Source of the DNA: Desulfobacterales bacterium
GTDB lineage: Bacteria; Desulfobacterota; DSM-4660; Desulfatiglandales; B25-G16
Length of the DNA: 17,152 nt
Reading direction: 5' to 3'
Assembly (NCBI GenBank): GCA_013375385.1
Contig: JABXJY010000031.1
Location: forward strand, 1 to 17,152
The notes beneath the pieces were generated by a model. It ran no database searches. It was not told where the DNA came from and was given only the letters and a program-made list of their open reading frames with translations. The translations under genes and the position numbers were made by a program. Positions 1 to 8,268 of this stretch are shown here, in pieces; the first letter of the stretch is position 1; every line of letters starts with the position of its first letter.

Positions 1-690
1 GGAAGATACCGTTGGGGTAGTCAGGGGGATAGGCCTTGCAGCAGATCCATTATCTTGATTTGGAAGGGATTCAAAGAATGTCCTGAAATAGTCAACTAAA
101 AGGTCATGGTCCACATTTCCGGCAGCCGCAATAATGAGCCTTTCAGGAGAGTAAAAGCGTGACACATAGTCAAGAATCTCTCTTCTCGTAATGCTACTGA
201 CTGTCTCCTTTGTGCCCAGAATCGGTTTCCCCAGGGAGTCTCCTGCCCAGAATGTCTGGTCAAAGAGCACCTGAACATACTCATCTGGAGTATCCTCCAC
301 CATACTGATCTCCTGGAGAACGACCGCCTTCTCCAGTTCCAGATCTCTCTCAGCAAAGATTGAATTAATGAATATGTCGGAAAGGAGATCGGTTAAGAAT
401 TGCAGATGCCTATCCAGGACCCTGGCATGAAAACAGGTCTGTTCTTTCCCTACAAAGGCATTTGAAAATCCGCCGATCGTGTCTAGATCCTTCGCAATCT
501 GGATGGCGGATCTACTCTGAGTGCCCTTGAAAGTCATGTGCTCTATAAGATGAAATATGCCTCTATCTTTATCACGTTCATCTCTCGATCCCGCATTTAC
601 CCAAATTCCTAAAGAGACAGATTTTGCATGAGATAAACCTTCAGTAATTATCTTGGTTCCGTTGGCGAAAACGCTCTTCTTATATGTCAT
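1..690 (-). CDS. M16 family zinc metallopeptidase (processing-protease/insulinase type), 3' end cut by window
   Basis: The frame is open from an ATG at 690 to the window edge, giving 230 N-terminal residues of a protein that normally has about 420. The inverted zinc motif HxxEH is present as HLIEH at residues 47-51, and E127, in the AVVLQEI segment, lies at the right distance to be the third zinc ligand. The GGFSNAFVGKEQT segment (73-85) also fits the family. M16 enzymes cleave peptides inside a two-domain clamp. The cellular substrate of these bacterial operon-linked members is not established. The start overlaps the pnp stop by 11 nt, so translation is probably coupled. AGGA lies about 10 nt upstream of the ATG. 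No signal peptide is visible. The family assignment is secure and the physiological role is unknown. Confidence 0.93.
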   Translation of the reverse strand, partial: MTYKKSVFANGTKIITEGLSHAKSVSLGIWVNAGSRDERDKDRGIFHLIEHMTFKGTQSRSAIQIAKDLDTIGGFSNAFVGKEQTCFHARVLDRHLQFLTDLLSDIFINSIFAERDLELEKAVVLQEISMVEDTPDEYVQVLFDQTFWAGDSLGKPILGTKETVSSITRREILDYVSRFYSPERLIIAAAGNVDHDLLVDYFRTFFESLPNQDNGSAARPIPLTTPTVSS

Positions 691-2776
691 CTGCACTGCG
701 TCCTAATGCCGCCTTCCTAGAGAGCCTAATCTTTCCGTCGCTGTCAATATCAATGACCTTTACTAAGACCTCATCCCCCTCCTTCAGTATATCAGTCACC
801 TTGTTTACCCTCTCATGAGCTAACTGAGATATGTGTATCAAGCCTTCTGTGCCAGGTAGGATCTCTGCAAAGGCTCCAAAATCCACAACCTTGGTAACCG
901 TACCCACATAAAACTTGCCAATCTCCGCCTCTCTGACTATATCTTCTATCATTTGTATGGCCCTATCGGCGCCTTCACTCTCAGTGGATGCAACTAACAC
1001 CCTGCCATCATCATCAACGCTTATCTGTGTCCCTGTAGTGGCGGTAATATGTTTGATCATCCTCCCACCGGGACCGATAATATCCCTTACCTTTTCTGGC
1101 TTAACATTTATGACGGTGATCCTTGGTGCATATTTGGATATCTCTGGCCTCGATCGTGATAGGGCCTTATCCATTTCATTGAGGATATGCATTCTTGCCT
1201 CTCGTGCCTGATACAAGGCCTTCCCCATTATCTCCTTTTTAAGCCCATCAATCTTGATATCCATCTGAAGGGCAGTTATACCACTCCTTGTCCCTGCAAC
1301 CTTAAAATCCATATCTCCAAAATGATCCTCATCGCCCATAATATCTGTTAGTATGGCTACATCATCGCCATCTGAAATAAGACCCATTGCAACACCAGCT
1401 ACTGGGTCCCTCATAGGAACGCCTGCATCCATTAAGGAAAGGGAGCCTCCGCATACGCTCGCCATGGAAGATGAACCGTTTGATTCCAATATCTCAGAGA
1501 CAACCCTGACAGCATACGGAAAATCTTCCTTCTCTAATAAAACAGGGAGAAGTGCCCTTCTTGCAAGGATACCATGACCAATCTCTCTCCTGCCCGGAGC
1601 TCCCAATCTCTTGGCCTCACCTACACTGAAGGGGGGAAAATTATAGTGAAACGTGAATGTTCTGTAAGTGTCTCCGTAGATTGATTCTATCTTCTGTTCA
1701 TCACTTTCAGTACCCAGAGTAGTCAAAACCAGTGCCTGGGTCTCACCCCTGGTGAATAGGGCCGATCCATGAACCCTCGGCAACACACCCACTAGACAAT
1801 CGATGGGCCTTACCTCATCTAATGACCTGCCATCGATTCTCTTTCCTTCCTTCAATATCATGTGCCTGGCCAGTGTTTTCTCTAGATCGTAAATGGCATC
1901 CTTTATCTCTCTCCCCTTATCCTGGAATTCTTCTTTTAGTGACTCTACTACATGGTCAATGGTCTCGGACCTCTTCGTTTGCCTAGCCGTCTTTTCGGGA
2001 CAATATAGCACCTCCCTTATGAGAGGTTCACCGATACCTGCCACCTTTGTTATCAATTGCTCATCTTCTTTAGCTGGAAGAAAATGCCTCTTTTCCTTTC
2101 CCACAGCTTCCCTCATCTCCATTTGCATGTCAATAACTGGCTGAAGGGATTCGTGACCAAAAAATATGGCCTCAAGCATGTCATCTTCAGAGGCAAACTT
2201 GCCTTCGCCCTCAACCATAACTACAGCTGTTCTTGTTCCAGCGACAACCAGATTTATGTCACTTTCTTCCTGTTCCTCTAATGTGGGAAATGCAATGAAT
2301 TTACCATCAACCCTGCCTACCCGCACACTTCCAACCGGCCCTTCAAAGGGGATATCAGATATGGTGATCGCGGCTGATGCACCCAAAATACCCAAAGGAT
2401 CAGGATCATTCTCTTTGTCAAAGGATAAAACACTTGCAATTATCTGTGTCTCGAAATTGTAGTTCTTTGCGAAAAGGGGCCTGAGAGGCCTATCGATCAG
2501 CCGAGAGGTTAAAACCTCCTTTTCGCTTGGTCGCCCCATATCCCGGCGGAAGAAATTACCAGGGATCTTCCCTGCTGCATATGACATCTCTTGAAAATCA
2601 ACCGTTAATGGAAGAAAATCAATACCTTCCCTTATCTCATCAGTAGAAACTGCTGTCACCAGAACAACCGTCTCTCCCATTGTTACAACAACGGCACCGC
2701 TGGATTCACGTGCCACCCTGCCTGTCTCAATGTGTAGTCTTTTCCCATTGATATTGCTTTCTGCATTCATAATCAT
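680..2776 (-). CDS. pnp: Polyribonucleotide nucleotidyltransferase (PNPase)
   Basis: The product is the 3'-5' phosphorolytic exoribonuclease of mRNA turnover and the degradosome, 698 aa, the usual length. It has two RNase PH-like domains (about 5-230 and 305-530) joined by an alpha-helical linker. The catalytic half carries the ESNGSSSMAS serine cluster (435-437) and the acidic GDEDHFGDMD loop (481-490). A KH domain with IIGPGG follows (566-571), then a C-terminal S1 domain from about 619. Two in-frame ATGs compete. The one at 2776 has GAGGG 8 nt upstream; the one at 2770 has GAGGA 6 nt upstream. The gene follows rpsO by 39 nt, the conserved rpsO-pnp pairing. In E. coli pnp is autoregulated through RNase III cleavage of its leader. 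I see only a weak AT-rich 5-bp hairpin here, so that mechanism is not supported by this sequence. Confidence 0.98.
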   Translation of the reverse strand: MIMNAESNINGKRLHIETGRVARESSGAVVVTMGETVVLVTAVSTDEIREGIDFLPLTVDFQEMSYAAGKIPGNFFRRDMGRPSEKEVLTSRLIDRPLRPLFAKNYNFETQIIASVLSFDKENDPDPLGILGASAAITISDIPFEGPVGSVRVGRVDGKFIAFPTLEEQEESDINLVVAGTRTAVVMVEGEGKFASEDDMLEAIFFGHESLQPVIDMQMEMREAVGKEKRHFLPAKEDEQLITKVAGIGEPLIREVLYCPEKTARQTKRSETIDHVVESLKEEFQDKGREIKDAIYDLEKTLARHMILKEGKRIDGRSLDEVRPIDCLVGVLPRVHGSALFTRGETQALVLTTLGTESDEQKIESIYGDTYRTFTFHYNFPPFSVGEAKRLGAPGRREIGHGILARRALLPVLLEKEDFPYAVRVVSEILESNGSSSMASVCGGSLSLMDAGVPMRDPVAGVAMGLISDGDDVAILTDIMGDEDHFGDMDFKVAGTRSGITALQMDIKIDGLKKEIMGKALYQAREARMHILNEMDKALSRSRPEISKYAPRITVINVKPEKVRDIIGPGGRMIKHITATTGTQISVDDDGRVLVASTESEGADRAIQMIEDIVREAEIGKFYVGTVTKVVDFGAFAEILPGTEGLIHISQLAHERVNKVTDILKEGDEVLVKVIDIDSDGKIRLSRKAALGRSADDI

Positions 2777-2815
2777 TCCTCTTACCCTCTATTAATTGCT
2801 TACAATTGAAAATTT

Positions 2816-3085
2816 CTATTTCCTCAGCCCTAACTCCTGGATGAGAGCCCTATATTGACCAGGATCCTTGCTCTTTAGATAGTTCAAGAGGCGCCTTCTT
2901 TGACCCACCATCTTCAAAAGCCCTCTCCTTGAGTGATGGTCCTTGGGGTGTGTCTTGAAATGATTGGTAAGATCATTTATCCTTTTGGTCAAAAGAGCAA
3001 TCTGAACATTCGATGAACCAGTATCTCTTTCATGAATCTTAAATTTATCAATAATCTCCACCTTATCTTTACCTGTTAAGACCAC
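2816..3085 (-). CDS. rpsO: 30S ribosomal protein uS15
   Basis: The 89-residue product is exactly the standard length of S15. It is a four-helix protein that binds 16S rRNA helices 20-22 and drives assembly of the 30S platform. Recognisable family segments are RDTGSSNVQIALLT, the DHHSRRGLL motif and the C-terminal RRRLLNYLK. The start codon is GTG at 3085, not ATG. It is preceded by a near-ideal Shine-Dalgarno, AAGGAGG, ending 7 nt upstream, so the start is secure. The gene lies 20 nt after truB and 39 nt before pnp. S15 autoregulates its own translation in several bacteria through mRNA leader structures. The very short leader here, inside an operon, shows nothing I can assign to that. Confidence 0.98.
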   Translation of the reverse strand: MVLTGKDKVEIIDKFKIHERDTGSSNVQIALLTKRINDLTNHFKTHPKDHHSRRGLLKMVGQRRRLLNYLKSKDPGQYRALIQELGLRK

Positions 3086-3100
3086 TGTGATTCCTCCTTC
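3086..3100 (-). promoter_or_regulatory. Strong ribosome binding site for rpsO (GTG start)
   Basis: On the minus strand the sequence reads GAAGGAGG, then AATCACA, then GTG. This is the best Shine-Dalgarno match in the operon and it fixes the non-ATG start of rpsO. A strong site suits a highly expressed ribosomal protein placed in the middle of a long transcript. Confidence 0.85.
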
Positions 3101-3105
3101 ATTGT

Positions 3106-4008
3106 TTATGTAAAGACTCTAACGATATCATATCCATTACTGGCTTGCCTTAAAATCGCAACCAGTTCATTCCCCCTTACTGTCTTAAGATAGCCACCGG
3201 AATCAAAAGATGAGATATCTTCTAAAGGCAGTTCCCCTCTGTGCAGTCTATACCCGTTTCTAATCTTTCTTGCTAATGTATCGGGTATTTCGGCCTCCTT
3301 CATTCCTTTCAAGGCATCTTTTAACTGCATTATCACCTCGTCAACTGTGTTATTGGATAGATGGTGAGCTATTTGTGTCACAGTAACGGCATTATCAACA
3401 AGAAATGGCCCACTCTTTATTCTTCTCAAAGAAGTAAGATGTGCCCCTGTATCCAGACTCCTCCCCAGGTCCGCCGCAAGTGACCTGATATAGGTACCAG
3501 AGCTGCAGCCAACTTCAATCCAGACCGTAGGGAGATCTACCGATAAGATATTGATATAATCAACCCTTACTTCCCTTTCTTGAAGATCAACAGGAATGCC
3601 ATCGCGAGCCAATTCGTATGCCCTTCTCCCCTTATGATGAACAGCTGAATAGGGAGGTGGAACCTGTCTTATGGTGCCTAAGAATTGCAGCGTCTTCTGT
3701 CTGATAGTCTCCCTCGTTAGCCTTCCAACGTCCTTTTTCTTGATGATGTTGCCCGTCAAATCCTGAGTATCTGTTTCTATTCCAAGCCTGAGAGCCGCCT
3801 TGTAAACCTTATCCTGGGACATCAGGAAGGGGGATAATTTCGTTCCCTGGTTTAACAGAACTGCCAATACCCCAGTTGCAAAGGGATCAAGTGTGCCTGC
3901 ATGACCAGCTTTTTTTGCCCTTACGAGATTCTTGATCCTTTCAACAACCCTGAATGAGCTCGGCCCAGATTCCTTGTCTACTATTATTATTCCATCCCTT
4001 TGAATCAT
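3106..4008 (-). CDS. truB: tRNA pseudouridine-55 synthase TruB
   Basis: This 300-aa protein converts U55 in the T loop of most tRNAs to pseudouridine and also acts as a tRNA-folding chaperone. The catalytic motif is seen at residues 36-42 as HAGTLDP, with D41 the nucleophile. The N-terminal DGIIIVDKESGPSS segment and the later CSSGTYIRSLAADLG block are typical of TruB. The last 60 or so residues form the C-terminal RNA-binding extension. The ATG overlaps the nrnA stop (ATGA arrangement, 3 nt shared), with GGACAGGAG just upstream, so translation is coupled. Together with rimP, rbfA and rpsO it belongs to the RNA modification and ribosome maturation theme of the operon. Confidence 0.97.
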   Translation of the reverse strand: MIQRDGIIIVDKESGPSSFRVVERIKNLVRAKKAGHAGTLDPFATGVLAVLLNQGTKLSPFLMSQDKVYKAALRLGIETDTQDLTGNIIKKKDVGRLTRETIRQKTLQFLGTIRQVPPPYSAVHHKGRRAYELARDGIPVDLQEREVRVDYINILSVDLPTVWIEVGCSSGTYIRSLAADLGRSLDTGAHLTSLRRIKSGPFLVDNAVTVTQIAHHLSNNTVDEVIMQLKDALKGMKEAEIPDTLARKIRNGYRLHRGELPLEDISSFDSGGYLKTVRGNELVAILRQASNGYDIVRVFT

Positions 4009-4970
4009 CTCCTGTCCAAGAAGCTCCTTGCTTTACTAAGAAAGTCTTGCTTTACCAAGTCCAATCTCCCCTCTCTTGTAAAAGCTGCCGCACTTGGATG
4101 ACCACCTCCGCCAAAATGATTCGCCAAATCTGCCACATTTACCCAATCATTGGAACGCAAGCTGAATTTATAATAATCCCTTCCAATTTCCCTTATGAGA
4201 ACAGCTATCTCAACACCAGAAATAAATCTGGGGTAATCCACAAACCTCTCACTATCAAAATCATCAGCTCCTGCTTTTGAGAGCATCTGCTTGGTAATAG
4301 TGATCAATCCAACCTTTCCTGCGTGGTACAGTTCCATTGTTTTTAACATCAACTCAAGAAGTCTTAGCTTTTTCAAGGTATATCCATCCATAACCTTGCG
4401 TGATATCTCCCAACAACTGACACCCCAACCCAACATCTCCCCTGCTATATGAAATGCCTCTCTGGTGGTATTTTCATATCTGAATGAACCGGTATCTGTT
4501 AGAATAGCTACAAATATATTTTCCGCTACAGGAGCATTCATGGGCAAGTCAGCCAATTTTATCAACCGATAAACAATCTCTCCAACAGATGAGCTATCAG
4601 GGTCAACCAGATTCAAGTCACCGAACTGAGAATTATTCTTATGATGATCTATATTTATCAAAGGCTCAATCTTAGTTAGATGGAAGGAGATATTTCCTGC
4701 CCTTTCAAGACTAGCACAGTCGAGAACAAAAAGGGCATCAAACCCTGATTCCGGATTAATACTGTTTGCAACTCTCTCTATCCCTTTCAGTGAGGCAAAA
4801 GAATCCGGGATGGGTCCTTCATTGAATAGCACAACGTCTTTTCCGGAAAGGATCAGCGTTTCACCCAAGGCCAATATGGAACCAATTGCATCGCCATCAG
4901 GATCCTTATGGCTGGCTAAAAGAAACCTCTTACCCTTCTTCAAAATATCCGCAATAGCATTCACGACCAT
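4005..4970 (-). CDS. nrnA: DHH/DHHA1 phosphoesterase, NrnA-type oligoribonuclease/pAp phosphatase
   Basis: The product has 321 aa, typical for NrnA. This family degrades 2-5 nt RNA fragments left by exonucleases such as PNPase and dephosphorylates 3'-phosphoadenosine 5'-phosphate. The DHH domain shows H21, D23 and D25 in SHKDPDGDAIGS, D84 in VLDCAS, the DHH triplet at 108-110 and D159 in ILTDTGSFRY. The C-terminal DHHA1 domain carries GGGGHPSAAAF (287-297), which binds the substrate phosphate. The start is ATG at 4970 with only a poor upstream ribosome site, 30 nt after rbfA. Its position between rbfA and truB is common in Desulfobacterota and Firmicutes-like operons. In this location it probably supplies the last step of RNA decay, since no orn gene is seen here. 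Confidence 0.93.
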   Translation of the reverse strand: MVVNAIADILKKGKRFLLASHKDPDGDAIGSILALGETLILSGKDVVLFNEGPIPDSFASLKGIERVANSINPESGFDALFVLDCASLERAGNISFHLTKIEPLINIDHHKNNSQFGDLNLVDPDSSSVGEIVYRLIKLADLPMNAPVAENIFVAILTDTGSFRYENTTREAFHIAGEMLGWGVSCWEISRKVMDGYTLKKLRLLELMLKTMELYHAGKVGLITITKQMLSKAGADDFDSERFVDYPRFISGVEIAVLIREIGRDYYKFSLRSNDWVNVADLANHFGGGGHPSAAAFTREGRLDLVKQDFLSKARSFLDRR

Positions 4971-4997
4971 ACATATGAGCCACTAATCTATCATAAC

Positions 4998-5426
4998 TGA
5001 CTAACGGGGGGTTATCTTCTCTAAGAGCCTTTCCATCTTCTGCCCGTATTCAAGAGACATGTCATACTTGAACTGGATATCAGGGATGTATCTTAGGTGT
5101 ACCCTCTCACCTATCTCTCTGCGTATGAACCCTTTTGCGCTTTCAAAGCCTGCCTGAGCCTGTTTTTTCTGCTCATCCTGACCTAAAAGGCTGTAATAGA
5201 CATAGGCATGTCGCAAATCCTTACTCATCCTCACATCAGTTAGAGTAACCCCTTTGAGCCTTTTATCTCTCACCTTTCTTAGAAGGAGGTCAGATATCTC
5301 CCTCAAGATCTGGTCGCCAACCCTATGAGATCTGCTACCTGCAAGCACGGTAAGTTCTCGTTACTGGTTTCTGTTCGTTGCTGGTTGACCTGCTTAAATA
5401 ATGACTAACGGGTAGCCAGCAACGAA
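4998..5426. repeat. Short dispersed repeats flanking rbfA
   Basis: TGACTAACGGG occurs at 4998-5008 and again at 5402-5412, on either side of rbfA. In the 81-nt gap upstream of rbfA, TTCGTTGCTGG (5374-5384) and CCAGCAACGAA (5416-5426) are perfect 11-nt inverted arms around a 31-nt loop. TCGTTACTGGTT (5358-5369) and TCGTTGCTGGTT (5375-5386) are near-identical direct copies 17 nt apart. Together they resemble degenerate 6-7 nt unit repeats. The left copy overlaps the rbfA stop codon. Function is unknown; hairpin formation in the transcript is possible. Confidence 0.6.
5001..5348 (-). CDS. rbfA: Ribosome-binding factor A
   Basis: This small KH-fold protein (115 aa; usual range 110-130) binds the 30S subunit and assists late 16S rRNA 5'-end maturation and cold adaptation. 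Family features are the N-terminal RVGDQILREISDLLLRKV helix, VTLTDVRMSKDLRHAYVYYS and the C-terminal RYIPDIQFKYDMSLEYGQKMERLL. The start is GTG at 5348. An in-frame stop lies 12 nt upstream and there is no other start between them. The ribosome site is weak, with only GAG about 9 nt away. The gene is bracketed by copies of a short GTTAGTCA/CGTTGCTGG-like repeat, and the last codons plus stop (CCCCGTTAG) fall inside one copy. Confidence 0.95.
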   Translation of the reverse strand: MLAGSRSHRVGDQILREISDLLLRKVRDKRLKGVTLTDVRMSKDLRHAYVYYSLLGQDEQKKQAQAGFESAKGFIRREIGERVHLRYIPDIQFKYDMSLEYGQKMERLLEKITPR

Positions 5427-5429
5427 TAG

Positions 5430-5717
5430 TTAAACATTGACTATCTCCATAGTGGAATCAATAATCTCCCCCAGGTAAAGGGAATCTAGGAAAGAGAGGA
5501 TATTATCGAGGGCAGAATTCACAAATCGCCTATCATTACCTACAGCGCTAATCCCTAACTCCACCACTTGCCATTTATCATTGGAACCAACCTCAGCTAT
5601 AGATACATTGAATTTTTTATGCACCTTGGCAACAATACTCTTTACAACCTTTCTCTTTTCTTTCAGTGACTGGTTGGTGTGGATATAGAGCGAAAGCTTG
5701 AGAGTTCCGACCACCAA
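5430..5717 (-). CDS. DUF503 / YlxP family protein
   Basis: The protein has about 95 aa and the DUF503 hallmarks: VVGTLKLSLYIHTNQSLKEKR at the N-terminus and a second half rich in short strands (KWQVVELGISAVGND). The family is conserved between infB and rbfA in many bacteria. For the Bacillus YlxP relative a link to ribosome or rRNA maturation has been suggested from gene context, but no biochemical function is firmly established as far as I know. Two starts fit. TTG at 5717 has GGAG 7 nt upstream and gives MVVGTLKL; GTG at 5714 is 10 nt from the same GGAG. A longer frame from 5765 runs into infB and is not needed. The start is one base past the infB stop, so translation is probably coupled. 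Confidence 0.88.
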   Translation of the reverse strand: MVVGTLKLSLYIHTNQSLKEKRKVVKSIVAKVHKKFNVSIAEVGSNDKWQVVELGISAVGNDRRFVNSALDNILSFLDSLYLGEIIDSTMEIVNV

Positions 5718-5718
5718 A

Positions 5719-8268
5719 TCAAAGCTCCGTCTTCGTCTCTTCCAGGGTATACACCTCCAATACATCCCCCGGCTTTATGTCATTATAGTTTTCTAGTCCT
5801 GCTCCACATTCAAAACCCGAGGGAACATCCTTGACATCGTCTTTGAATCTTTTCAATGAAGATATCTTCCCATCAAATATGACTACATCATCTCGCAAGA
5901 GGCGTGCCATAGCACCCCTTTCGATCTTACCATCAGTGACATAACAACCTGCAACAGTGCCCACCTTGGAGACATGAAATATCTCTTTGATATCTGCACG
6001 ACCGATAATATTCTCATGGTAAACTGGTTCAAGGAGTCCAGCCATGGCCGACTGTATATCCTCTATAACCTTATAAATAACATCGTAAAATCCTATATCC
6101 ACATCCTCACTCTCTGCAATTGCCCTCACAGCAGGATTTGCCCTAACGTTAAAGGAAATAATGATAGCCTTAGAGGCAGAGGCCAGCATCACATCGCTTT
6201 CTGTCACTGCTCCGGTTGCACCATGTATAATCTTTACTTTCACCTCTTCTGTGCTCAGTTTGATCAAATTATCTACCAAGGCCTCTACGGATCCCTGTAC
6301 ATCGGCCCTGACTATAATGTTCAGTTCCTTCACCTCACCCTCTCTGATCCTGTCAAAGAGCGTATCGAGACTAACGGAGCCCTGCTTGGTTACGGTTTCC
6401 GACCGGGCCTTAGTCTTCCTATGCTCGCTAATCAATTTGGCCTTCTTTTCATCGGGAACTACTACAAAGTCATCTCCAGCCATAGGTACATCGGAAATAC
6501 CATAGACCTCAACTGGCATGGACGGAGAAGCCGTTTTTATCTTCTGTCCCCTATCGTTAAGCAACGCCCTTACCCTGCCATAGGTTTCTCCACAGACAAA
6601 GGAGTCACCCTGATTAAGGGCGCCATTACGAATAAGGATAGTGGCCACCGGACCCCAATTCTTATCCAGCCTGGCCTCAACAATGGTCCCCCTCGCCTTC
6701 TTTTTGTAGTTTGCCTTCAACTCCAATACCTCTGATTGAAGGAGTATACTATCGAGAAGCTCATCTACACCTTGTCCTGTCTTAGCCGACATAGAATTAA
6801 ACAGGGTGTCACCACCCCACTCCTCCGCCACGAGGCCGTATTTTGATAATTCTCTCCTGACCTTTTCTGGATCTGCATTTGGTTTGTCCATCTTATTAAC
6901 AGCGACAATGATTGGAATGTTAGCTGCATTAGCATGATCAATAGCCTCTACGGTTTGTTCCTTTACTCCTTCATCAGCAGCAACAACCAATACAATCAAA
7001 TCAGTTACCTTCGCACCCCGAGCCCGCATAGCAGTAAAGGCTTCATGTCCCGGCGTATCGAGGAAAACAACATCTCCATGAGGGGTATTGACGTAATATG
7101 CCCCTATATGCTGGGTTATCCCACCAGTTTCATTGTCAATAACTCTAGATTCCCTGATATAATCAAGGAGAGATGTTTTCCCGTGATCTACGTGCCCCAT
7201 TATTGTAATCACCGGTGGTCGAGAAAGAAGATCTTCTTCTGTGCCCTCCTCTTCAGAAAAAATCTCCTCCTCTTCGAAGGATGATAGTTCTAATTCGTAT
7301 CCGAACTCACTTGCCACCAAAGAGGCAGAGTCAAAGTCAATTGTCTGGTTGATGCTTACCATCATATCTATCTCCATCAATTTCTTCATGAGCTCTGTTG
7401 CCTTGACACCCATCCTCTTTGCCAGCTCAGCTACGCTCATAGCATCCGGGACCTTTATCCTCCTTTTTATAGCCTTGGGAACGGTTATCTCTGTTTGCTT
7501 AAATTTCTTCTTGTCGAGTTTGTCTCTCTTCTTTATCCTGGCCCTGCCTGCAATCCCACGTTCATGATCCCCGTAGAGATCCTTGCGCTCAAAAATCTCT
7601 TTCTTTCGCCTCTGATATTCCCTCCTAGGGATCACCTCAGCCGTCTCATCGGTCTCCTCTTTCTTCTTCCTTCTTATCCGTTTGTCCCTTTCGACCAAAT
7701 CCCCTGGTAATGGTTCAATGCCAACTGATGGTATCTTGGGTATAGGTTCCTGGATCTTCGGCTCAGGTGGTTGAACAGCTGCCTTCTTTATGATCCTTGC
7801 GGGAAAGAATTTAGGCCGCTCTTTTTTCTTCCTTTCAATCTTGGGCTCAACCTCTTGAAGCTCAGGTTCAACCTCTTTAAGATGTTTTTCGGGTGTAGGC
7901 TCTTCTTCTAATTCCTTCTCACCTTCTTTCTCTAATGCCTCTCCTACTATCTCCTCCGGTATCGAAACTATCTCTTCAGGGGCTGGTTTGACTTCCTCTT
8001 CAACCATCGGTTCTTCTTCCTCAATCTTTTCCTGCACCTTAGGAACAATCTTCTTTCTCCTTCGGATAATGGTTGGCTTTATCCTTTTCTCCTCGAAAAT
8101 TTCACTGGTTGCCCCTGAAAGATAGTCCTTGGCTCGGGCTACATCGTCTCTGTCAAGAGAGCTCATATAGTTAGTAATAGAGAAACCAGCGCCCTTCAAT
8201 CGCTCAACCAGTTCAAGGGAATTCATTTTCACTTCTTTGGCTAACTCATAAACTCTCAATTTACTCAT
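5719..8268 (-). CDS. infB: Translation initiation factor IF-2
   Basis: This GTPase places initiator fMet-tRNA on the 30S subunit and promotes subunit joining. From ATG 8268 it has 849 aa. An N-terminal IF2_N module (1-52) is followed by a long charged linker (about 60-260) rich in E, K, P and R. A second IF2_N module comes next (about 263-325), then the G domain with GHVDHGKT (358-365), DTPGH (404-408) and NKMD (458-461), and then domains II to IV including the fMet-tRNA binding C-terminus. The frame continues upstream to 8319, but MSKLRVYELAKE is the normal IF-2 beginning, and GGGGG lies about 6 nt before it. The start overlaps the nusA stop by 8 nt. Confidence 0.98.
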   Translation of the reverse strand: MSKLRVYELAKEVKMNSLELVERLKGAGFSITNYMSSLDRDDVARAKDYLSGATSEIFEEKRIKPTIIRRRKKIVPKVQEKIEEEEPMVEEEVKPAPEEIVSIPEEIVGEALEKEGEKELEEEPTPEKHLKEVEPELQEVEPKIERKKKERPKFFPARIIKKAAVQPPEPKIQEPIPKIPSVGIEPLPGDLVERDKRIRRKKKEETDETAEVIPRREYQRRKKEIFERKDLYGDHERGIAGRARIKKRDKLDKKKFKQTEITVPKAIKRRIKVPDAMSVAELAKRMGVKATELMKKLMEIDMMVSINQTIDFDSASLVASEFGYELELSSFEEEEIFSEEEGTEEDLLSRPPVITIMGHVDHGKTSLLDYIRESRVIDNETGGITQHIGAYYVNTPHGDVVFLDTPGHEAFTAMRARGAKVTDLIVLVVAADEGVKEQTVEAIDHANAANIPIIVAVNKMDKPNADPEKVRRELSKYGLVAEEWGGDTLFNSMSAKTGQGVDELLDSILLQSEVLELKANYKKKARGTIVEARLDKNWGPVATILIRNGALNQGDSFVCGETYGRVRALLNDRGQKIKTASPSMPVEVYGISDVPMAGDDFVVVPDEKKAKLISEHRKTKARSETVTKQGSVSLDTLFDRIREGEVKELNIIVRADVQGSVEALVDNLIKLSTEEVKVKIIHGATGAVTESDVMLASASKAIIISFNVRANPAVRAIAESEDVDIGFYDVIYKVIEDIQSAMAGLLEPVYHENIIGRADIKEIFHVSKVGTVAGCYVTDGKIERGAMARLLRDDVVIFDGKISSLKRFKDDVKDVPSGFECGAGLENYNDIKPGDVLEVYTLEETKTEL

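Noticed and set aside
2777..2815. Possible terminator or RNase III hairpin between rpsO and pnp
   Set aside because: Only a 5-bp AT-rich stem (AATTG/CAATT) is present. It is too weak to call without folding or expression data.
5718..5765. Longer DUF503 start at 5765
   Set aside because: The added residues overlap the infB 3' end and are arginine-rich, non-family sequence. Starts at 5717 or 5714 match homologues.
5974..6735. 253-codon plus-strand frame opposite infB
   Set aside because: It lies entirely antisense to the conserved IF-2 C-terminal half and has no recognisable domain or ribosome site. It is a shadow frame.
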